A stretch of 32,819 bases of DNA from an uncultured Eubacterium sp. (GCA_945920185.1 CAMEJP010000022.1:1-32819); one strand, 5' to 3'. Counted from the first letter of the stretch, positions 18,178 to 26,040 are shown. The notes: a model not told the origin generated them from the letters alone. A program made the numbers and translations.

Positions 18178-18537
18178 ATGGCAAATATATTAATAGTTGA
18201 TGATTCAAAGACATCAAGGAAAATACTTAGAGGCGCTTTAGAGGAGGCCGGTTACACAGTAGTCGGTGAAGCAGCCGATGGCAATCAGGGTGTTGATATG
18301 TACAAGGAATTAAAACCGGATGTAGTTACTATGGACATTACTATGCCAAATAAAGACGGAATAGAAGCACTGGGAGAGATTATGAATTATGACTCTCAGG
18401 CTAAAGTTGTTATGGTTACGGCAGCAGGACAAAAGACTAAGATGATAGAGGCTATAAAAGCAGGTGCGGCTGATTTTATACAAAAGCCTTTTGAGCCTGA
18501 AACCATAATCTCAACTATCAAAAAGGTGGTAGGATAG
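18178..18537 (+). CDS. CheY-like single-domain response regulator
   Basis: The protein has 119 residues, a lone receiver domain. All key residues are present: acidic pair D8-D9, phospho-acceptor D53 (in TMDITMP), T81 and K103 (in IQKPF). It has no output domain, so it acts by binding a partner such as the flagellar switch. The gene directly upstream encodes a CheX-like protein with phosphatase residues that could dephosphorylate it. GAAGGA (18161-18166) precedes ATG 18178. The last base of its stop codon is the first base of the GTG start of the TruA-like gene, so translation is probably coupled. No histidine kinase gene lies in this window. Confidence 0.92.
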   Translation: MANILIVDDSKTSRKILRGALEEAGYTVVGEAADGNQGVDMYKELKPDVVTMDITMPNKDGIEALGEIMNYDSQAKVVMVTAAGQKTKMIEAIKAGAADFIQKPFEPETIISTIKKVVG

Positions 18538-19283
18538 TGTCTTCCCGTAATATTAAGATGATTGTAGAATATGACGGAGGAAGGTATGACGGCTGGACAA
18601 GACTCGGAAAAGGAGAGTCGGAAAATACTGTCTCAAATAAGCTTGTTGAAGTTCTTAAAAAAATGACTGATGAAGATATTGAGCTGTTTGCCGCCCTGCG
18701 CACGGAGAAGGGCGTACATGCACACTGTCAGGTGGTCAATTTCAAGACAAATGTTTCAATGAAGTGTTATGAGATAAGAAATTATCTCAACCGTTATCTG
18801 CCACGGGATATAGCAGTCACCTATGTATGTGAAGTTCCTGAACGTTTTCACAGTACACTTAATGCGAAGTCAAGAACTTATATGTACCGCGTTGATACAC
18901 GCGAGGTAGCAAATGTATTTGACAGAAAGTATACTTACTATTCCTTTGACAAGCCGGATGTAAAGGCTATGAAGGAAGCAGCAGAGCATATTGTCGGAAC
19001 GTATGATTTCAAACATTTGTCTACTGCAAAAAAGAACAAGTCAACCGTAAGGACTGTCAAAAGTATAGATATATATGATGATGGTGAAGAACTGACTATA
19101 TCCATAAAAGCTGATGATTTTCTTCATAATATGGCAAGAATAATAATAGACATTTTGCTTAAGGCGGGTTCCGGTGAACTGACACCTGAAGCTGTGGGCT
19201 TGATTGTTGGGGGCAAGGACCATTCATATGAACCGGTTCCTGCACAGGCTCAAGGTCTTTTCTTGGAAAATGTGGAATATTAA
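18537..19283 (+). CDS. Divergent TruA-like pseudouridine synthase, catalytic Asp replaced by Glu
   Basis: The protein has 248 residues with the TruA fold: VEYDGGRYDGW (10-20), SRTYMYRV near the middle, ADDFLHNMARIIIDILL, and AQGLFLENVEY at the end. Bona fide TruA converts U38-40 of the tRNA anticodon arm to pseudouridine. Its catalytic Asp lies in RTDAGVHA; here the motif reads RTEKGVHA, with Glu at residue 57. It may therefore be a paralogue with altered or lost activity, or RNA binding only. The start is GTG 18537, with AAAGGTGG upstream and a one-base overlap with the CheY-like gene; the first internal ATG (18558) has no ribosome binding site. Its place behind two signalling genes is unexplained. 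A terminator follows. Confidence 0.85.
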   Translation: MSSRNIKMIVEYDGGRYDGWTRLGKGESENTVSNKLVEVLKKMTDEDIELFAALRTEKGVHAHCQVVNFKTNVSMKCYEIRNYLNRYLPRDIAVTYVCEVPERFHSTLNAKSRTYMYRVDTREVANVFDRKYTYYSFDKPDVKAMKEAAEHIVGTYDFKHLSTAKKNKSTVRTVKSIDIYDDGEELTISIKADDFLHNMARIIIDILLKAGSGELTPEAVGLIVGGKDHSYEPVPAQAQGLFLENVEY

Positions 19284-19291
19284 TGTATATT

Positions 19292-19328
19292 AAAGGCGCA
19301 GTCATACAATATGATAAGTGCCTTTTTT
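19292..19328 (+). terminator. Terminator after the TruA-like gene
   Basis: An eight-pair outer stem (19292-19299 with 19318-19325) holds an inner TCATA/TATGA hairpin and runs into TTTTTT. Confidence 0.85.
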
Positions 19329-19392
19329 ATTGTAAATCATGAAACGGATAATAAGCGGATATTCATATATCCTGAGTAACCGAATATAGTAC

Positions 19393-19421
19393 TTGCAAAA
19401 TATGGCTAGATGTGATAATAT
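19393..19421 (+). promoter_or_regulatory. Promoter for the glycosyltransferase/acyltransferase operon
   Basis: The -35 TTGCAA (19393-19398) and -10 TAATAT (19416-19421) have a 17-base spacer. The boxes are identical to those of groESL, but no CIRCE follows. Confidence 0.75.
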
Positions 19422-19477
19422 CAAAAATGTGATATGTAGTTTTTGAAACTACATGTTAAAAAAGAACGGAGATTTCT

Positions 19478-20305
19478 ATGGTAAATATATTGCTTTGTGG
19501 AAACAAACGGGTATTTGACGGCGCTCTTACACAGCTCATTTCCATGACTAACAGGACATCAGAAAGCATTAACTGTTATATAATGACTATGGATTTGACA
19601 AGACTGAAGAAGGAGTACGAAAGTATCACTGAAGAACAGGTACACTTTTTAGAGAAGGTCATTACAAAAAAGAACAGCGAAAACAAAGTGACAAGGCTTG
19701 ATGTGACACAACTGTATGAGAAGGAGTTTGGAGGCTGTGCAAATGAAACGGCATATTGTACGCCATATACTCTTTTGAGGCTTCTTGCAGATATGGTAGA
19801 GGATATTCCTGATAAGCTTCTTTATCTTGATATTGACATTATGATTGCGGGAGATATCAATCAGCTTTACAATATAGATGTGTCAGAATATGAATATGCT
19901 GCAGTGAAGGAAAAATACGGCTGCTGGCTCATAAGACCTGATTACATTAATGCAGGCATGCTCCTTCTGAATATGAAGCGTATAAAGGAAACAGGGTTGC
20001 TGTCTAAGGCAAGACAGCTTATAAAGACTAAAAAGATGCTCTTTGCAGACCAGGACGCTATATTTCATTCAACTACCAAGAAACTGATTATTCCGAGAAT
20101 TTACAATGAACAGTCAAAGTTTGACAGACGCGGAACAATAGTGTGTCATTTTTGCAAACGTCTTATGTTTCTGCCTTATCCTCACACTGAAAATTATAAG
20201 CAGTGGCAGATTGACGAGATACACAAATATCTTAAATGTCACTATTTTGACAGTGATTTGGAGGAGTATCTTGAGGTCAAGAATACCATAGATTTTGAGA
20301 TGTAG
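19478..20305 (+). CDS. Glycosyltransferase family 8 protein (first)
   Basis: The protein has 275 residues. The GT8 donor-binding motif DID lies at 118-120 in YLDIDIMIAGDI, preceded by TPYTLLRLLADM, and followed by INAGMLLLNMKRI and ADQDAIF, all typical of GT8 retaining galactosyl- or glucosyltransferases that use UDP-sugars with Mn2+. It has no membrane helix. The acceptor is probably a lipid or envelope glycan, inferred from the acyltransferases downstream. AACGGAG precedes ATG 19478. The second GT8 gene starts 13 bases after its stop, so they are co-transcribed. The sequences are only distantly alike, so two successive transfers are more likely than redundancy. Confidence 0.88.
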   Translation: MVNILLCGNKRVFDGALTQLISMTNRTSESINCYIMTMDLTRLKKEYESITEEQVHFLEKVITKKNSENKVTRLDVTQLYEKEFGGCANETAYCTPYTLLRLLADMVEDIPDKLLYLDIDIMIAGDINQLYNIDVSEYEYAAVKEKYGCWLIRPDYINAGMLLLNMKRIKETGLLSKARQLIKTKKMLFADQDAIFHSTTKKLIIPRIYNEQSKFDRRGTIVCHFCKRLMFLPYPHTENYKQWQIDEIHKYLKCHYFDSDLEEYLEVKNTIDFEM

Positions 20306-20318
20306 AAAGGTGATTACA

Positions 20319-21239
20319 ATGAAAATTAACAAAGAGATACCTATTTTTTTTGCGGTAGATGACGGATACATACCATTTCTTGCGGTGGCACTCAGGTCTC
20401 TTATAGACAATTCTTCAAAAGATAACTCTTATCTTATAAAAGTTCTTCATACCAATATAAATGAGGATAACAAAAAGAGCATATTAAAGTATGAGCAGGA
20501 TAATGTGGATATTGAGTTTGTAGACCTGAATTATTATGTTGCCAAGATAAAGGATAAGCTTTATACAAGAGATTATTATTCAAAGACTACATATTTCAGG
20601 CTCTTTATTCCTAATCTTTACCCACAGTATGACAAGGTATTGTATCTTGACAGTGATATAGTTATATTGGACGATATTGCCAAACTCTACAATATTGATT
20701 TGGGAGATAATCTTGTAGGAGGTGCTCCTGATGATGTTATTCAGAAAATAAAGGTATTCAGTGAGTATGCCGAGATTGTTGTCGGCGTGAAGGATTACAG
20801 AAAATATTTCAATGCAGGCGTGCTTCTTATGAACCTGGATGCGATGCGAAAGTTCAAGTTTCAGGAGAAATTTTTGTATCTTCTTGATAAGATGACATTT
20901 GCCGTGGCTCAGGATCAGGACTATCTGAATCTGATGTGTAAGGGAAGAGTTAAGATTTTTGACAGAACATGGAACAGAATGCCTATGGAGGATAAGCACA
21001 TAAAGACATCAGATGTTAAGCTTATTCATTATAATCTTGCGTATAAGCCATGGCATTTTGAGGATATATTATATAAAGAGTTCTTCTGGGAATATGCTAA
21101 GAAGACGGAATTCTTTGATTTGATTCAGAGTATTAAGGAGAATTATTCAGAAGAAGACCGTTTGAAAGACATAGAAAAGGATAAAAAACTCAGAAGGCTT
21201 GCAAAGAAAGAAATCGAATGTATTGGCGATGACAGGTAA
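20319..21239 (+). CDS. Glycosyltransferase family 8 protein (second)
   Basis: The protein has 306 residues. It has the full GT8 set: FFAVDDGYIPFLAVALRSL at the N-terminus, DSD (111-113) in LYLDSDIVILDDI for the metal and UDP-sugar, YFNAGVLLMNLDAMR, AQDQDYLN, and HYNLAYKPWHF near the end, which binds phosphate. It resembles the LPS/teichoic-type glycosyltransferases. The C-terminal about 35 residues are charged and may be an amphipathic membrane-binding helix. I chose ATG 20319, with AAAGGTGA upstream; the frame extends to 20295, overlapping the previous gene. A long hairpin after the stop may reduce read-through into the acyltransferase genes. Confidence 0.92.
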   Translation: MKINKEIPIFFAVDDGYIPFLAVALRSLIDNSSKDNSYLIKVLHTNINEDNKKSILKYEQDNVDIEFVDLNYYVAKIKDKLYTRDYYSKTTYFRLFIPNLYPQYDKVLYLDSDIVILDDIAKLYNIDLGDNLVGGAPDDVIQKIKVFSEYAEIVVGVKDYRKYFNAGVLLMNLDAMRKFKFQEKFLYLLDKMTFAVAQDQDYLNLMCKGRVKIFDRTWNRMPMEDKHIKTSDVKLIHYNLAYKPWHFEDILYKEFFWEYAKKTEFFDLIQSIKENYSEEDRLKDIEKDKKLRRLAKKEIECIGDDR

Positions 21240-21249
21240 ATGTTGCTGA

Positions 21250-21300
21250 CCGTCAATATTAGCAAATTGAAAAGCAATTCGCAAGTATTGACGGTTTGTC
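21250..21300 (+). terminator. Long hairpin between GT8 and acyltransferase genes (terminator or attenuator)
   Basis: A perfect nine-pair stem (21250-21258 with 21286-21294) encloses an inner AATTG/CAATT hairpin. Only TTTGTCTG follows, a weak T tract, so partial termination seems likelier than a full stop. Confidence 0.55.
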
Positions 21301-21331
21301 TGTTAAAAAATACAGGGAATGGAGACCAGCT

Positions 21332-22213
21332 ATGAGAATCAGGAAGAATAAAAGCATTGTTGAAAAAGCTCCCGACAGGCTTGCGGTTTTAGAGCGTATC
21401 AAAGAACTTGAACTGTTAGGAAGATTTGACGTTGATGCAGAAAATGATCCGCCTACTATCGAGCTTTTGCCTAATATGGTAGATTATCTTAACGAGAAGC
21501 CTCTCAGTAAGATAAAGACTAAGGTCGCTTATATTGCAGCAAAATGTTTTTTGTGGTATATATTAAAGACCAAAAAAATGATTATAAAAGACATCAAGGG
21601 CATTGAAAATTTTAATGCTCTTAAGAGCGGTGCCATCATTACCTGTAATCACTTTAATCCTTTTGATTGTTTTGCGATTGAAAAACTTCTTCGTCTGTCG
21701 GAACAGAAAGGTAAAAAGCATTTATTTAAGGTTATAAGAGAATGAAATTATACTAATTTCCCGGGATTTTACGGTTTCCTTTTCAAAAACTGTGAAACAC
21801 TTCCGCTAAGTTCAAACAAGAAAACTATGTCAAAGTTTATGAAGGCTGTAAACAGGATACTGACAAGAGGAGATTTGGTGCTTATATATCCGGAACAAAG
21901 CATGTGGTGGAATTATGAGAAACCGAAGCCTCTTAAAAATGGTGCTTTTAAGTTTGCCGTAAAGGCAAATGTGCCTGTGCTGCCAATATTTATAACGCTT
22001 GAGGACAGTAATATAATGGGAAGCGACGGCTTTTATGTGAAGGAATATACGATTAATATAAGCGAGCCGATTTATCCCAAGGCTGATTTAAATGCAAAAG
22101 AAAATATGGAATATATACGTGATGAGAATTTCAGAGTGTGGAAGGAGATTTATGAAGACTTTTATAAAAAGCCTCTTTCTTATACCACTGTTATTGACTC
22201 GAACTTAAGTTAA
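21332..22213 (+). pseudogene. PlsC-type acyltransferase interrupted by one in-frame TGA
   Basis: One frame of 294 codons runs from ATG 21332 (GGAG 21321-21324 upstream) to TAA 22211-22213, broken only by TGA at 21743-21745 (codon 138). The 137 residues before it hold the first acyltransferase motif, H107-x4-D112 in CNHFNPFD. The part after it holds NYTNFPGFYGF and the YPEQSMWWNYEKP block typical of PlsC-like enzymes, which acylate lysophospholipids or glycolipids. Neither half has all motifs, so the enzyme should be inactive unless the TGA is read through. Family relatives would be expected to have Gly here (GGA to TGA is one change). TGA ends other genes in this window, so it is a normal stop. 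A sequencing error is possible. Confidence 0.85.
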
Positions 22214-22233
22214 CGCTTCGGAATGAGAGGTAA
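22211..22233 (+). repeat. Start-site repeat copy (CGCTTCGGAATG type)
   Basis: The core CGCTTCGGAATG is at 22214-22225, preceded by TAA and followed by AGAGGTAATTATG, which includes the ribosome binding site and start of the next gene. The same core occurs before feoA (twice) and before the DtxR-type gene. Confidence 0.6.
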
Positions 22234-22235
22234 TT

Positions 22236-23039
22236 ATGAAAATCGGAGAGCAAAGAACCATATATTATTCAGATGAACTGAATGATGAATTTTCAGGTGC
22301 GCAAATCACTCCCAAAGTTATAAATAAGGACTATGTGTATATTCACAAAAATCATCTTTGGGATATGGCTTCTGCCGTCATACAAAATGTTTTGAGTATG
22401 CCCATCAAGTATATTTACGCCAAGTGTAAGCTTGGCGTAAAATATATTGGCAAAGAGAAATTAAAGCCATATAAGAAAGATGGATATTTTGTATATGTGA
22501 ATCATACACAGCCATTTGCGGATACATTTATTCCGAGTCTTCCTATATTTCCTAAAAGAAATTTTTTTATTGTAAATCCTGAAAATGTATCCATAAAGTA
22601 TATCGGAAAGCTGGTAGAATATCTGGGAGCCCTGCCTATTCCGTGTGATATCGGCGGAATGAAAAATTTTATCAGGGCTGTTGAAACGCGTATTGAGCAG
22701 AAACATTCCATAACCATATACCCTGAAGCACATATCTGGCCTTTTTATACGGACATAAGACCGTTTAAGGATGTTTCCTTTAAGTATCCCGTTACACTTG
22801 ACAAGCCTTCGTTTTGTATGACGAACACATATAAACGCTGCGGAAGAAAAGGAGACAGACTCAGGGTCATCACATATATCGACGGTCCGTTTTTTCCTGA
22901 CAGAACAAAATCTGCCAAAGAAATGCAGAGACTTCTCAGGGATGAAATATACTCCTGTATGAAGGAAAGAAGCCGTAACAGCGATGTTGAATATATAAGG
23001 TATGTAAAAAGAAACGAGGACATACAGGAAAAATATTGA
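22236..23039 (+). CDS. PlsC-type acyltransferase (second, intact)
   Basis: The protein has 267 residues. The acyltransferase signatures are NHTQPFAD (from H90) and IYPEAHIWPF, with a basic FKYPV/FKDVSF region after it that fits the substrate-binding blocks. The first motif has five residues between His and Asp (H90-x5-D96), not the usual four seen in the neighbouring gene. No clear transmembrane helix is seen, though residues 41-65 are amphipathic and could sit on the membrane. The donor would be acyl-ACP or acyl-phosphate, and the acceptor a lysolipid or glycolipid from the GT8 pathway; both are inference. GAGAGGTAATT precedes ATG 22236 in a repeat-type leader. The leuS promoter overlaps its stop codon. 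Confidence 0.85.
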   Translation: MKIGEQRTIYYSDELNDEFSGAQITPKVINKDYVYIHKNHLWDMASAVIQNVLSMPIKYIYAKCKLGVKYIGKEKLKPYKKDGYFVYVNHTQPFADTFIPSLPIFPKRNFFIVNPENVSIKYIGKLVEYLGALPIPCDIGGMKNFIRAVETRIEQKHSITIYPEAHIWPFYTDIRPFKDVSFKYPVTLDKPSFCMTNTYKRCGRKGDRLRVITYIDGPFFPDRTKSAKEMQRLLRDEIYSCMKERSRNSDVEYIRYVKRNEDIQEKY

Positions 23040-23064
23040 TATTTTGAAAAGGATTATGTATAAT
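23036..23064 (+). promoter_or_regulatory. leuS promoter
   Basis: The -35 TTGATA (23036-23041) overlaps the upstream stop codon, and -10 TATAAT (23059-23064) follows at 17 bases. The leader is about 50 bases with a small CACGC/GCGTG hairpin; it is too short for a leucine T-box. Confidence 0.82.
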
Positions 23065-23121
23065 TAGGTTCATATGATATTTTACACGCAGGATAAGCGT
23101 GCGCTTTGAATGGAGGCAATT

Positions 23122-25536
23122 ATGTATAACTTTAAGGTAATCGAGAAAAAGTGGCAAAAATATTGGGAGGAAAATCAGACATTTAAGACTGATGTTTGGG
23201 ATTTCAGCAAGCCTAAATTCTATGCTCTTGATATGTTTCCTTACCCTTCGGGAGTAGGTCTTCACGCAGGACATCCGGAAGGTTATACAGCCACAGATAT
23301 AATGTCAAGAATGAAGAGAATGCAGGGCTATAATGTACTTCATCCTATGGGATATGACTCATTTGGACTTCCTGCCGAGCAGTACGCTGTCAACACGGGA
23401 AACCATCCAAACGGCTTTACGGAGAAAAATATAGCTACATTTACGGCACAGTTAAAAGAGCTTGGCTTTGATTATGACTGGTCTAAGCAGGTAGTTACAA
23501 GCGACCCTAAGTTCTATAAGTGGACACAGTGGATTTTTAAGCAGCTTTATAAGGATGGCTATGCAAAATATATTGATATGCCTGTAAACTGGTGTGAGGA
23601 GCTCGGAACGGTTCTCTCAAATGACGAGGTTATCGACGGAAAATCAGAGCGTGGCGGCTTCCCTGTCGTAAGAAAGAATATGAAGCAGTGGGTAATCGAC
23701 CAGCCGGCTTTTGCGGAGGAACTTCTTGAAGGACTGAATGAGATTGACTGGCCGGAGTCAACAAAAGAAATGCAGAGAAACTGGATTGGAAAGTCTACCG
23801 GTGTAGAGGTGGATTTCAACATTGTTGGTGGCGGCAAATTTTCGATTTATACAACATGTATTGAAACCATTTACGGAATCACATTTATGGTACTTGCTCC
23901 TGACGGACAGCTTGTAAAGGAGCTTATGCCAAGAATAGAGAACAAGGAAGAGGTTCAGGCATATATAGATGAAACGCTTAAGAAAAATGATATGGACAGA
24001 ACCGAACTTAACAAGACTAAGTCAGGATGCCCGCTTAAAGGTATATATGCGGTAAATCCTGTAAACGGAAAGGAAGTCCCTGTATATATAGGTGATTTTG
24101 TACTTGCAAACTACGGCACAGGTGCAGTTATGGCGGTTCCTTCACATGACCAGAGAGATTTTGAGTATGCCATTGCCCACAATATACCTATGGTACAGGT
24201 TATTGACGGAGCGGATGTGTCAGAGCATGCGTTTGAAAAGCAGGATTATCTCGGAAAAGGATGTAAGCTCATCAATTCGGAAGAATTTACGGGTATGACG
24301 GTTGAGGAAGCTAAGGAAGCCATTACTGTAAAACTTGAGAATATGGGAATTGCCAGAAGAAAGGTAAATTATCACTTCCGTGAGTGGATATTTGCAAGAC
24401 AAAGATACTGGGGAGAACCTGTTCCTGTAGTTCACATGGAGGATGGAACCATCCGTCTGCTTGATGATGACGAGTTGCCTTTAGTGCTTCCGGAACTTGA
24501 AGATTACAAGGGAAAGAACGGAAAAGCACCGCTTGAAAATGCCGTAGAGTGGAAGCAGTACGAAAAAGACGGCGTAAAGGGTGTGCGAGAGACGGCAACA
24601 ATGCCGGGCAGCGCAGGCTCAAGCTGGTATTATTTCAGGTATATTGACCCTGATAACGATAAAGAGTTTGCAAATCAGGAGCTCTTGAAGCATTGGCTTC
24701 CTGTTGATTTATACATCGGAGGTCCTGAGCATGCTGTCGGACATCTTATGTACTCAAGAATATGGAACAGATACCTTTACAATAAAGGACTGTCACCTGT
24801 TAAAGAGCCGTTTAAGAAGCTTGTTCATCAGGGTATGATACTCGGCGAGAACGGTATCAAAATGGGTAAGCGTTTCCCTGAGTTTGTCGTTAATCCAAGC
24901 GATATAGTAAGAGATTACGGTGCAGATACCTTAAGACTTTACGAGATGTTTATGGGACCTTTGGAGGCATCAAAGCCTTGGAGCAAGCAGGGTGTTGAAG
25001 GTGCCAAGAGATTCATTGTCAGAGTTTGGAACTTTATCACAAACCCTGAAAATATTACTTCTGAAAATGACGGAACTCTTGATAAGGTATATAATCAGAC
25101 TGTCAAGAAGGTTACAAACGACTTTGAAACACTCGGCTTTAATACGGCAATCAGCCAGATGATGATATTTGTAAATGAAATTTACAAAGCAGGAAAATGT
25201 CCTAAAGAATACGCAGAAGGCTTTGTGAAGATGTTTTCATGTATTTGTCCTCATGTCGGCGAAGAAATGTGGAGCATTCTCGGACACGATAACACTATCG
25301 CTTACGAGAGCTGGCCACAGTATGACGAGTCAAAGCTTGTTGAAAATACTGTTAATATAGCAGTACAGGTAAACGGCAAAGTACGAGGCAATATGGATAT
25401 AGCAGTGGACGAGCCGGAGGAGAGCATCAAGGCAAAGGCACTTGAACTTCCGCTTGTAAAGTCTAATATCGAAGGCAAGACAGTTGTCAAGATTATCATA
25501 GTAAAAGGAAAAATAGTAAATATAGTTGTAAAGTAG
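23122..25536 (+). CDS. leuS: Leucyl-tRNA synthetase
   Basis: The protein has 804 residues, the usual bacterial LeuRS length. It charges tRNA-Leu with leucine. The HIGH-type motif is HAGH (48-51) in GLHAGHPEG. The CP1 editing domain (about 220-410) includes GTGAVMAVPSHDQRDFEYA. A WYYFRYIDP stretch and IGGPEHAVGHLMYSRIW follow, as in other LeuRS enzymes. The second catalytic loop reads KMGKR (580-584) where KMSKS is canonical; the flanking FPEFVVNPSDIVRDYGADTLR is normal, so it is probably active with a variant loop. I chose ATG 23122, five bases after GGAGG; the frame also has an ATG at 23110 inside the ribosome binding site. It is monocistronic, with its own promoter and a strong terminator. 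Confidence 0.97.
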   Translation: MYNFKVIEKKWQKYWEENQTFKTDVWDFSKPKFYALDMFPYPSGVGLHAGHPEGYTATDIMSRMKRMQGYNVLHPMGYDSFGLPAEQYAVNTGNHPNGFTEKNIATFTAQLKELGFDYDWSKQVVTSDPKFYKWTQWIFKQLYKDGYAKYIDMPVNWCEELGTVLSNDEVIDGKSERGGFPVVRKNMKQWVIDQPAFAEELLEGLNEIDWPESTKEMQRNWIGKSTGVEVDFNIVGGGKFSIYTTCIETIYGITFMVLAPDGQLVKELMPRIENKEEVQAYIDETLKKNDMDRTELNKTKSGCPLKGIYAVNPVNGKEVPVYIGDFVLANYGTGAVMAVPSHDQRDFEYAIAHNIPMVQVIDGADVSEHAFEKQDYLGKGCKLINSEEFTGMTVEEAKEAITVKLENMGIARRKVNYHFREWIFARQRYWGEPVPVVHMEDGTIRLLDDDELPLVLPELEDYKGKNGKAPLENAVEWKQYEKDGVKGVRETATMPGSAGSSWYYFRYIDPDNDKEFANQELLKHWLPVDLYIGGPEHAVGHLMYSRIWNRYLYNKGLSPVKEPFKKLVHQGMILGENGIKMGKRFPEFVVNPSDIVRDYGADTLRLYEMFMGPLEASKPWSKQGVEGAKRFIVRVWNFITNPENITSENDGTLDKVYNQTVKKVTNDFETLGFNTAISQMMIFVNEIYKAGKCPKEYAEGFVKMFSCICPHVGEEMWSILGHDNTIAYESWPQYDESKLVENTVNIAVQVNGKVRGNMDIAVDEPEESIKAKALELPLVKSNIEGKTVVKIIIVKGKIVNIVVK

Positions 25537-25541
25537 AAGTT

Positions 25542-25580
25542 AAAAACCGCTTTTGATGTTACTGTCAAAAGCGGTTTTTC
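25542..25580 (+). terminator. Bidirectional terminator between leuS and the DtxR-type gene
   Basis: A perfect 15-pair stem (25542-25556 with 25565-25579) carries five A at its foot and five T at its end. Both strands therefore have a T tract, and it serves both convergent genes. Confidence 0.95.
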
Positions 25581-25597
25581 TGTAAAACAGAGCATAC

Positions 25598-25975
25598 TTA
25601 ATGTCCGGAATCGGTAGTCTTTATATTCTTTTTGAGTGCCTCAAAACTTGCCTTGCTGATAACATGCTCAATTTTGCAGGCGTCTTCAGTGGCAATATTT
25701 TCAGGAACGCCAAGACTTATAAGCCATTTTGATATAAACTCGTGACGTTCGTAAATCATTTCGGCAATTTCTTTGCCTGACTCTGTAAGATATATAAAAC
25801 CTGCATCAGTTACGGTTATATTATTTTTTTCACGAAGATGCTTCATTGCTATGCTTACGCTGGACTTTTTAAAGCCCATTTCGTTGCAGATGTCAACCGC
25901 TCTGACAACAGGAAGTCTTTTGCTTAATATAAGTATAGTTTCCAAATAGTCTTCTGACGATTCGTTGTATGCCAT
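25598..25975 (-). CDS. DtxR/MntR-family metal-dependent repressor
   Basis: The protein has 125 residues, shorter than full DtxR because the C-terminal SH3-like domain is absent. An N-terminal winged helix (about 7-60, with VVRAVDICNEMGFKKSSVSIAMKHL) binds DNA. The dimer/metal domain has DACKIEHVIS; the Cys in this motif is as in iron-sensing DtxR, whereas MntR has another residue, so Fe2+ is the likely co-repressor. ATG 25975 follows GAGGTAACT on the minus strand. It is divergent from the feo operon, whose promoter carries palindromes of the sort such repressors bind, so it is the likely regulator of iron uptake. A hairpin and a repeat-type ribosome binding site lie in its leader. Confidence 0.9.
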   Translation of the reverse strand: MAYNESSEDYLETILILSKRLPVVRAVDICNEMGFKKSSVSIAMKHLREKNNITVTDAGFIYLTESGKEIAEMIYERHEFISKWLISLGVPENIATEDACKIEHVISKASFEALKKNIKTTDSGH

Positions 25976-25977
25976 AG

Positions 25978-26019
25978 TTACCTCACATTCCGAAGCGCCC
26001 ACGCAAAAATGATGGCGCT
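25978..26019 (-). repeat. Start-site repeat copy with hairpin before the DtxR-type gene
   Basis: On the minus strand, AGCGCC (26014-26019) pairs with GGCGCT (25994-25999); the latter merges with the core CGCTTCGGAATG (25986-25997), followed by TGAGGTAACT, the ribosome binding site. The core is the same as that before feoA and the second acyltransferase. Confidence 0.55.
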
Positions 26020-26040
26020 GCAAATCTGAAATTATAATTT

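Noticed and set aside
21743-21745. TGA read as selenocysteine or tryptophan.
   Set aside because: No convincing SECIS hairpin follows, the site is not a redox motif, and TGA acts as a stop for other genes in this window.
23065-23121. A leucine T-box leader before leuS.
   Set aside because: The leader is only about 50 bases, with no specifier loop, T-box sequence or terminator.
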